This document shows positions 1 to 5,340 of a stretch of 6,472 bases of DNA, one piece after another. Each line of letters starts with the position of its first letter. Positions within the stretch are counted from its first letter, which is position 1. The notes under the pieces were generated by a model, which saw only the letters and a list, made by a program, of their open reading frames with translations, was not told the DNA's origin and did not search any database. Origin of the DNA: an uncultured Eubacteriales bacterium. GTDB taxonomy: Bacteria; Bacillota; Clostridia; Oscillospirales; Acutalibacteraceae. The position numbers were made by a program, and so were the translations under genes. Location: assembly GCA_934476545.1 (NCBI GenBank), contig CAKSOB010000075.1, forward strand, positions 1 to 6,472, read 5' to 3'.

Positions 1-98
1 ATCAGTGTTAAAACCACAACGACCAAGACCTCACTCGTTGTGAAGCCGCCCTTCCTTTTATGTTTCAGTTGATTCCAATTTCCCGTTTGTAATCTCAT
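1..98 (-). CDS. Type IV prepilin-like protein, N-terminal fragment (3' end outside window)
   Basis: Only the first 32 codons are present; the gene runs off the left edge. They encode a basic leader of 18 residues ending KRKGG, followed by FTTSEVLVVVVLTL. This is the class III signal peptide layout: prepilin peptidase would cut between Gly18 and Phe19 and N-methylate the new Phe1. Glu falls at mature position 5, as in pilins, and begins a hydrophobic helix that would anchor the subunit in the membrane and then pack in the filament core. The core differs from the common FTLIELLVV form (Thr-Ser replace Leu-Ile), so a minor pilin or pseudopilin is as likely as the major pilin. The ATG at 98 is preferred to the in-frame ATG at 104 because the Shine-Dalgarno sequence overlaps the latter. 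It lies 21 bp after pilT, so it is probably cotranscribed. The globular domain cannot be seen. Confidence 0.85.
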   Translation of the reverse strand, partial: MRLQTGNWNQLKHKRKGGFTTSEVLVVVVLTL

Positions 99-103
99 AA
101 GCA

Positions 104-110
104 TCCTTCT
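104..110 (-). promoter_or_regulatory. Ribosome binding site of the prepilin-like gene
   Basis: AGAAGGA on the minus strand lies 5 nt before the ATG at 98. It overlaps the alternative in-frame ATG at 104, which is therefore an unlikely start. Confidence 0.7.
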
Positions 111-119
111 TAATCTATT

Positions 120-1169
120 TTAAAAATACTGCTGTAAATCTCTTCGGTCATTCGTATATTGTAACGCTGTTTCTCTTGTAATGCGATTTTGTGCAACCAA
201 CCGCATCAAATCCATATTCAGAGTGTGCATTCCCATAGAAACGCCGGACTGCATTACGCTTGCCATCTGGTGAATCTTGCTCTCACGAATCAAGTTGCAA
301 ACCGCATCGGTTCCCAAGAGCAATTCTGTTCCGGCAACTCTGCCTTTTCCGTCTGCCGTAGGCATCAAACACTGAGTTACAACACCCTTCAACACACCGG
401 AAAGCTGGGCTCGTACCTGATTCTGTGTGTCGCCGGGACAGGCATCAATCACACGGTCAATGGTTTGAGCCGCTCCGGTGGTGTGCAGAGTAGACAATAC
501 CAAGTGTCCTGTTTCTGCTGCGGTCAGCGCTGCGGAAATGGTTTCGTAGTCACGCATTTCTCCCACCAGAATAATATCCGGGTCTTCACGCAGGGCGCTT
601 CGCAGTGCCGATGCAAAGTTGATTACATCTCGACCGGTTTCCCGCTGATGAATCAACGCTTTTTTATTTTGGTAGGTGTATTCGATTGGGTCCTCAATGG
701 TGATCACATGAACCGGCTTTGTTTGGTTCACATACTCAATCATGGCTGCCAATGTGGTGGATTTACCGCTTCCGGTCGGTCCTGTTACCAAAATCAATCC
801 ACGAGGCTCTTCTACCAACTGATACAATTTTTCCGGCATATTCAATTCTTCCAATGTCGGAATGTGGTTGTTGAGCAACCGAATGGTGGCTGCAATCTCA
901 TTTTGCTGCCGGAAGATATTCACTCTTTGGCGGTTTCCGTCTGAACTGGTCAGGGCAAAGTCAATGTCATAGCCTTCTGCCAACAGCTTTTCCTGCTTGT
1001 CGTTCAGCAGCCCATAGAGCATTTCTTCCATTGCTTGGTCGGTAGGCTGCGCCGGTGCTTCTATCAAGGTTCCGTTCACACGAAGCATCAGCGGCGCACC
1101 CACGGTAGCATGAATGTCCGACGCATTCATATCTCTTGCCATTAAAATTAAATTATCTATTTCTCGCAT
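120..1169 (-). CDS. pilT: PilT, type IV pilus retraction ATPase
   Basis: PilT is a cytoplasmic hexameric ATPase that docks on PilC and powers pilus depolymerisation and retraction. The 349-residue length is typical of PilT. The N-terminal PAS-like domain has the ASDIHATVGAP-type signature near residues 16-26. The RecA-like domain has Walker A GPTGSGKST (130-138), an Asp box TIEDPIE (157-163), Walker B DPDIILVGEMRD (196-207) and a His box TGHLVLSTLHTTGAA (220-234). The C-terminal domain carries AVCNLIRE (289-296), which matches the PilT-specific AIRNLIRE motif and separates it from PilB. The third position of that motif is Cys rather than Arg. There is no tetracysteine zinc site, as expected for PilT. 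The open frame extends to a GTG at 1181, but that GTG lies inside the Shine-Dalgarno sequence; the ATG at 1169 is correctly spaced from it and gives the usual PilT N-terminus. It sits 28 bp after pilB. Confidence 0.97.
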   Translation of the reverse strand: MREIDNLILMARDMNASDIHATVGAPLMLRVNGTLIEAPAQPTDQAMEEMLYGLLNDKQEKLLAEGYDIDFALTSSDGNRQRVNIFRQQNEIAATIRLLNNHIPTLEELNMPEKLYQLVEEPRGLILVTGPTGSGKSTTLAAMIEYVNQTKPVHVITIEDPIEYTYQNKKALIHQRETGRDVINFASALRSALREDPDIILVGEMRDYETISAALTAAETGHLVLSTLHTTGAAQTIDRVIDACPGDTQNQVRAQLSGVLKGVVTQCLMPTADGKGRVAGTELLLGTDAVCNLIRESKIHQMASVMQSGVSMGMHTLNMDLMRLVAQNRITRETALQYTNDRRDLQQYF

Positions 1170-1177
1170 AATCGTTT

Positions 1178-1185
1178 CCACCTTT
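1178..1185 (-). promoter_or_regulatory. Ribosome binding site that fixes the pilT start
   Basis: AAAGGTGG on the minus strand lies 8 nt before the ATG at 1169. The upstream in-frame GTG (1181-1179) is part of this site, so it is unlikely to be the initiation codon. Confidence 0.75.
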
Positions 1186-1197
1186 TAACAATTCAGA

Positions 1198-2871
1198 TTA
1201 CGCATAGTATGCAATCTTACGCATTTCTTCCATGGTAGAGAGTCCTTTTTCTACCATCTCCAAACCACACTGTTTCAGCGTTTTCATCCCCTGATGCTGA
1301 ATTGCATACTCCTCAATCTCCTCTGCCGGACGCTGCTCAATAATCATTTTGCGGATTTCTTTATCTACATACAGCACTTCATGCACTGCAATTCGTCCGT
1401 GATAACCGGTATGGTTGCAAACAGGACAACCCTTTGCCCGCTTGATGGTATGAATATCCTTGCCCAAGATGGCTGCTTCTTCCTCTGTCGGAATAACCTC
1501 CTCGGCACAATCGGGGCAAACCTTTCGCATCAAACGCTGGGCAATAACGCCCACCAAAGAACCGGAAATCATGTACGGCAGCAATCCCATATCCTCCAAT
1601 CTGGCAATAGACGACACCGCATCGTTGGTATGAAGGGTAGAAAATACCAAGTGACCGGTAATCGCTGCACGAACAGAGATGGAAGCGGTTTCCATATCTC
1701 TCGTTTCACCAACCATGATAACGTCCGGGTCCTGCCGCAGCAGCGCCCGCAGACCGGTTTCAAAGGTCAGACCGGCTTGGTTGTTTACCTGCATCTGATT
1801 GATTTTCGGCACATTCTTTTCCACCGGATCTTCGATGGTGGAGATATTCACCTGTCGCTTGGAGATTTCCTCCAAAATCATATACAATGTGGTACTTTTA
1901 CCGGAACCGGTCGGACCGGTCAAGTAAATAATGCCGTTTGGAGATTGGAGCATTTTTTCCAATTTTTGATATTCGGATTCTTCCATGCCGAAGGTTCTGG
2001 GATGTTCGATCTCCGCATTGTTTGCCAGCAAACGAAGTACCGCTTTTTCGCCGAATACCGTCGGAATCACCGACACACGAATATTGACGTACTCATTTTC
2101 AATTTTGGTGCGGAAGTGACCGTCCTGCGGCAGTCTCCGCTCTGCAATATCCATGTCACCCAAAATTTTAATTCTGGCAATCAGAGAGGCGTGCAAACTT
2201 TTTTGCAGGGTTACATATTCTACAATCGCACCGTCAATACGCATCCGAACCGTAATCTTATTCTCAAAAGGCTCAATATGAATATCGGAGGCGTTGGTGG
2301 TATAAGCTCTGTGAATCAACCGATTCAACAAGTTGATGATTGGAGTATCGTCGCCATCTTCTTCCATGTCAATGACATCTCCGATTTCATCTTCAAACTG
2401 CTCATTGGCAACGGTAACCGCTTTTTTTGCATCAACTTCTGTGTAATAATACTGAATCGCCTGCTGCAAAGCACTCCGTTGGCAAAGGCAGGATTCTACC
2501 TGCATACCCGTCACCTGACGAATATCCTCAATGCCATAGAAATTCATTGGGTCATTCAGCGCCAACCGAAGCACACCGTTATTGATAGAAATCGCCAACA
2601 TTTCATACTTCTCTGCCAATGGACGCGGAATTTTTTCTACGGCAGTTACATCCACAGATTCATTGTTTAAATCAATAATCTTCAAGTGCAGCCGTTGTCC
2701 CAACGCTTGCAGCAAGTGTATCTCATCAATATAGCCCAGAGCAATCAATGCGTCGCCGATTCTCACACCTCGATGGGCTTTCTGGTAGGCAATCGCATCC
2801 CCAATCTGCTCTTCTGTAACATAGCCGTATTCTTTTAAGATGTCACCGGTTCTCAACATTTTCGTGCTCAT
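1198..2871 (-). CDS. pilB: PilB, type IV pilus assembly (extension) ATPase
   Basis: PilB is the cytoplasmic hexameric ATPase of the GspE/PilB family that powers pilin polymerisation through PilC. Its 557 residues are a normal length. Domains in order: an N-terminal MshEN-type domain (about 5-145) with two tandem R-x-G...G motifs; an acidic linker (158-175); the PAS-like N2 domain with SDIHIEPFE (195-203); and the RecA-like domain with Walker A GPTGSGKST (319-327), Asp box STIEDPVE (344-351), Walker B DPDVIMVGETRD (381-392) and His box TGHLVFSTLHTNDA (405-418). A zinc-binding tetracysteine follows: Cys452, Cys455, Cys482 and Cys485, in two CPxC pairs. This marks an extension-type GspE/PilB ATPase and is absent from PilT. 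The gene lies 23 bp after pilO and 28 bp before pilT. GspE of a type II secretion system is the main alternative, but pilMNO and pilT alongside favour PilB. All catalytic motifs appear intact. Confidence 0.97.
   Translation of the reverse strand: MSTKMLRTGDILKEYGYVTEEQIGDAIAYQKAHRGVRIGDALIALGYIDEIHLLQALGQRLHLKIIDLNNESVDVTAVEKIPRPLAEKYEMLAISINNGVLRLALNDPMNFYGIEDIRQVTGMQVESCLCQRSALQQAIQYYYTEVDAKKAVTVANEQFEDEIGDVIDMEEDGDDTPIINLLNRLIHRAYTTNASDIHIEPFENKITVRMRIDGAIVEYVTLQKSLHASLIARIKILGDMDIAERRLPQDGHFRTKIENEYVNIRVSVIPTVFGEKAVLRLLANNAEIEHPRTFGMEESEYQKLEKMLQSPNGIIYLTGPTGSGKSTTLYMILEEISKRQVNISTIEDPVEKNVPKINQMQVNNQAGLTFETGLRALLRQDPDVIMVGETRDMETASISVRAAITGHLVFSTLHTNDAVSSIARLEDMGLLPYMISGSLVGVIAQRLMRKVCPDCAEEVIPTEEEAAILGKDIHTIKRAKGCPVCNHTGYHGRIAVHEVLYVDKEIRKMIIEQRPAEEIEEYAIQHQGMKTLKQCGLEMVEKGLSTMEEMRKIAYYA
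2692..2853 (-). other. Tandem MshEN-type (putative c-di-GMP-binding) motifs in PilB
   Basis: PilB residues 7-30 and 37-60 form two 24-residue motifs of the form R-x-G-x-x-[LI]...G-[Y]-[VI]...[LI]-x-x-A-[LI], separated by six residues. The first ends in the consensus Gln (Q30). The second has Arg60 there, with Gln at 59. Position 2 of the first motif is Thr instead of Leu. This arrangement matches the known MshEN c-di-GMP-binding module of MshE and some PilB/GspE proteins. Actual binding is inferred. Confidence 0.65.
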
Positions 2872-2880
2872 ATCTTATCG

Positions 2881-2885
2881 CCTCT
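2881..2885 (-). promoter_or_regulatory. Ribosome binding site of pilB
   Basis: AGAGG on the minus strand lies 9 nt before the ATG at 2871, inside the 23-bp gap after pilO. It is a modest match to the consensus but well placed. Confidence 0.55.
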
Positions 2886-2894
2886 GCTATCGTG

Positions 2895-3617
2895 TCAATT
2901 TGTAGTTGTTTGCGCTGCCGCCTGCTCCAACGCCGCTTGTTGTGCAGCTTGTTCTGCGGCTGCAGCGCTTTGCTGCAGATACTCGTCTGTATCCTGCGCC
3001 ATGTAAAGCTCTAAGCCCATGGAGAGCCGATAGGCTTCGGTGGTTTCCCCTTGGCTTCTGTTTTCCCAAACAAACTCGGTAACCCGCAGTTTCGGTTCTT
3101 GTTTTGACCAATAATCCAAAATGCCTTGGAGGGCGTCTTGACTGCCGCTCATGGAAATCTGGATGGAAGCCGTATACACACCGTCATAGATTGGTGTTCC
3201 GGCTTCGGTATCACCGGTATTGTTTGTGGAGTCTCCCTGGCTGTAATCTGCCAACTGGGTGTAAGACCCGCTTTTCGGCATGGAAATATCCAAGTTTGTT
3301 ACAGTTACGCTACGGGACAGTGCATATTCCGTCAGCATTTTGTCGATTTTATCACTGTCCATCATGCTGTAAAATTCTTTGCGTGTTTGCTCGATTTCCT
3401 GCTCCATTTCCTTTTTGCCCATTTCCATGGTGATGACACGGGAAACCTTCTGTTCGTTTTCTACCTGCAACTGCTTTTGGGTAGAAAGCTCCTCGTCCAA
3501 GGACTTAGACCATGTGAACAACGGATAAATCACGCCTGCACCGATGCCCACGATTATGAGAAAAATTGCGAGAAAGACCAGCAGTTTTTTATCCCTCTCC
3601 GTTAACTTCAGCGTCAT
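2895..3617 (-). CDS. pilO: PilO-like type IV pilus alignment protein
   Basis: PilO is a bitopic membrane protein that pairs with PilN to form the alignment subcomplex between the cytoplasmic motor and the envelope. The 240-residue product has a short charged cytoplasmic N-terminus, one transmembrane helix (about 12-34), a charged coiled-coil-like helix (about 36-85), and an extracytoplasmic domain (about 86-208). That domain contains a polar Ser/Thr/Gly/Asn loop (113-145) between predicted strands, and IQISMSGSQDALQGILDYW (152-170) resembles the strand-helix unit of the PilO/GspM ferredoxin-like fold. An Ala/Gln-rich tail (about 211-240) follows, beyond the usual PilO domain. Sequence identity in this family is low, so the call rests on topology plus position directly after pilMN. 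The start overlaps the end of pilMN by 29 bp and has a perfect AGGAGG, suggesting coupled translation and fixed stoichiometry. GspM is the homologue in secretion systems. Confidence 0.85.
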   Translation of the reverse strand: MTLKLTERDKKLLVFLAIFLIIVGIGAGVIYPLFTWSKSLDEELSTQKQLQVENEQKVSRVITMEMGKKEMEQEIEQTRKEFYSMMDSDKIDKMLTEYALSRSVTVTNLDISMPKSGSYTQLADYSQGDSTNNTGDTEAGTPIYDGVYTASIQISMSGSQDALQGILDYWSKQEPKLRVTEFVWENRSQGETTEAYRLSMGLELYMAQDTDEYLQQSAAAAEQAAQQAALEQAAAQTTTN

Positions 3618-5325
3618 TTTGCTCCTCCTGTTGTCTGCCTGCCATGGTAACGCTTACTTTTACGTTCCATTGCTGTGTGGCATCTTGAATATAACCGGTA
3701 TAATTAACATCGCCAAAAATTTTCTCTTTCTTCAGCAATGCAATAAATTGGTTAATTTGTCCTTCATTGTTCGCAGTGGCTTGGAAGGTGATCACGCCGG
3801 AAGCGGAACTGTAACTGCTGATTGTCGCAGTAACCAATCCACTGGCGCAGCGGCTCAGCACTTCTTGGGTTTCACTGTTTACAAGAGGATACTTTAAAAT
3901 GCTCTCCTTCAATCCGGTCAAACCGCCGTGCAGTGTACTGATTGCTTGCAGTTCTGCGGTAGCGGTATCGTAACGAGATACCGCCTCGATTACCTCCGGC
4001 CGTTCATTGTACGCCTTAATGCTCTGAACTTGTCTCGATAAATCCATGACTCGGAAGCCAAAGAAACCGCCAATGCCCAACAGAACTATACCCAAGCCGC
4101 AAACCGGAATTACAATTTTCCGGCGCTTTTTGGTTTTCTCGCTTGCTTCCGGCTTCTGGGTTACTTGGCTAACCAAAGAGGTTTTGCTCTTTGTGGGCAA
4201 CAAGCCGCCAATGGCAACAGAGAAATCCGCAAAGCTCTCTCCGTTATTGGGTCTGCTTGTAATATTTACAAAATTTTCAATCCGCAACGGGTCGACGGAA
4301 ATCGCAGCGTTGATCCGCTCCACGCTATCCATGTATACAGAAAGCTCTTCCGATTCCAGTCCGGAAATATAAACCTGATTAATACCGGACTCCGACAAAT
4401 GGTGTGCTTGTGCAAACTGAAGAATGTTCTCCAGAGAACGAGCAACTTCTACGGCAAAGGACGGTGTGGTTCGATCGGCGAACAACCGCTTTCGGCTGCA
4501 ATACTCTACTCTGCCGTCTGAAACCAGTACGTCCAGCATGGTGATGTCATCCACCATTTGGATAATACTGTTCACGCCGTTTCCTAACGGCGCAATCTCC
4601 AAAAGGCGAAGCATTGCCACTCTGGCACCCTCAACGCTTTCAATGGTGATGCCCAAGTTTTGGAACAGCTCAATGTAATTCTGCACATACTGTCTGGAAA
4701 CCACCTGCGCAAACACACGCTGTACTTTTTCGGATTTCTTTACAGATTCTGCTTTGACTGAAGCGGCCGGCTGTGCTGCCTGTGGCTGTTCCCAAGGCAT
4801 TTGCTGCGGCGGCGGAACCGGTTGGTTTTTTGTTTTTTTGCCGCCCAACTTTAAGCCAAAGGATTTTTCATCCTTTTCTTTTTTGGTTAAGCCGAAGGAT
4901 TTTTTCGTTTTCTCCGCCTTTTCTTTGCGGGCTTTGGGCTGCATTGGCGCCGCGCTGCCCCGTGTTCCCGCCTTATCGTCCAACAGATAGTAGGAATACA
5001 CCGGGTCCTCGATGCGTTCTACGTCGCTGAACTCACGAGAAATAAATTGCATCAACAGCTTTTCCGATTGCTTTGGCAGTTCCAATATCTTTGTGGTAAA
5101 CTGGCTGCTGTTAATAACCAAATGCACGTCCTTGCGAGGCAAGTTATATTTTTCCCAGATGGTACGCATCAAATCGGAAAAAGCGTCCACATCCATTACG
5201 ATGCCGTTCAGGATACAACCACGGGTATCCTCTTCATCGTACATTGCCTGAACCGTTACTCTTTGTCCCGAAACCGTACCGTCTACAATTCGGATATGTC
5301 GGTTAGATAGGTGTAATGCGATCAT
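3589..5325 (-). CDS. pilMN: PilM-PilN fusion protein, GspL-like layout
   Basis: This single 578-residue protein combines two proteins that are usually separate. Residues 1-116 and 201-375 form a PilM-like, FtsA/actin-fold cytoplasmic domain, including the LPKQSEKLLMQFISREFSDVE segment of subdomain 1C (83-103). Residues 117-200 are a Lys-rich then Pro/Gln/Ala-rich insert that splits the domain. A second basic linker (about 376-403, ending TKKRRK) leads to one transmembrane helix (404-424), a helical stretch (425-462), and a PilN-like extracytoplasmic domain (about 463-565) with a VITFQATANNEGQINQFIALL strand-helix unit (511-531). PilM normally recruits PilN through an N-terminal INLLP peptide; I see no such peptide here, and covalent fusion could replace it. 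The actin-fold nucleotide motifs look degraded. Fused pilMN is known from memory in C. difficile, and GspL of type II secretion has the same architecture. It begins 15 bp after pilC and overlaps pilO. Confidence 0.9.
   Translation of the reverse strand: MIALHLSNRHIRIVDGTVSGQRVTVQAMYDEEDTRGCILNGIVMDVDAFSDLMRTIWEKYNLPRKDVHLVINSSQFTTKILELPKQSEKLLMQFISREFSDVERIEDPVYSYYLLDDKAGTRGSAAPMQPKARKEKAEKTKKSFGLTKKEKDEKSFGLKLGGKKTKNQPVPPPQQMPWEQPQAAQPAASVKAESVKKSEKVQRVFAQVVSRQYVQNYIELFQNLGITIESVEGARVAMLRLLEIAPLGNGVNSIIQMVDDITMLDVLVSDGRVEYCSRKRLFADRTTPSFAVEVARSLENILQFAQAHHLSESGINQVYISGLESEELSVYMDSVERINAAISVDPLRIENFVNITSRPNNGESFADFSVAIGGLLPTKSKTSLVSQVTQKPEASEKTKKRRKIVIPVCGLGIVLLGIGGFFGFRVMDLSRQVQSIKAYNERPEVIEAVSRYDTATAELQAISTLHGGLTGLKESILKYPLVNSETQEVLSRCASGLVTATISSYSSASGVITFQATANNEGQINQFIALLKKEKIFGDVNYTGYIQDATQQWNVKVSVTMAGRQQEEQNDAEVNGEG
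3624..3629 (-). promoter_or_regulatory. Ribosome binding site of pilO, inside pilMN
   Basis: A perfect AGGAGG on the minus strand lies 6 nt before the pilO ATG at 3617. It is within the final codons of pilMN, which fits translational coupling of the two genes. Confidence 0.85.
4726..4977 (-). other. Low-complexity insert within the PilM domain of PilMN
   Basis: This encodes residues 117-200 of PilMN. The first half (about 131-166) is dominated by Lys with Glu and contains two KSFGL copies. The second half (167-190) is rich in Pro, Gln and Ala (PVPPPQQMPWEQPQAAQPAA). The composition predicts disorder. It sits between the YSYYLLDD strand end and the RVFAQVVSRQYVQNYIELF segment that are close together in ordinary PilM, so it looks like an insertion into subdomain 1C. 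Confidence 0.8.
4851..4904 (-). repeat. Imperfect in-frame direct repeat, 36-bp period
   Basis: Two 18-bp copies (4851-4868 and 4887-4904) differ at one base and are offset by exactly 36 bp, or 12 codons. Each encodes KSFGL plus an adjoining Lys in the PilMN insert. The frame-preserving period points to local duplication of a 12-residue unit with later divergence of the intervening part. Confidence 0.75.
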
Positions 5326-5335
5326 ATTGTTCCGT

Positions 5336-5340
5336 CCTCC
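5336..5340 (-). promoter_or_regulatory. Ribosome binding site of pilMN
   Basis: GGAGG on the minus strand directly follows the pilC stop codon and lies 10 nt before the ATG at 5325. The whole gap between the two genes is 15 bp. Confidence 0.7.

Noticed and set aside
189..944. Open frame of 251 codons on the plus strand, antisense to pilT
   Set aside because: Complete overlap with pilT, a Cys/His/Gln/Asn-rich translation and no domain features make it a shadow of the real gene.
1170..1181. GTG at 1181 as the pilT start, adding four residues
   Set aside because: The GTG is part of the AAAGGTGG ribosome binding site, while the ATG at 1169 is spaced 8 nt from it.
1170..1197. Possible terminator or promoter between pilB and pilT
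   Set aside because: The 28-bp gap holds a ribosome binding site and no evident stem-loop or U-run; the other gaps are equally short.
1294..2670. Open frame of 458 codons on the plus strand, antisense to pilB
   Set aside because: It lies wholly inside a clear PilB gene with intact motifs. Its translation is rich in His, Asn, Arg, Cys and Phe with no recognisable domain, typical of a codon-bias shadow, and I saw no convincing ribosome binding site.
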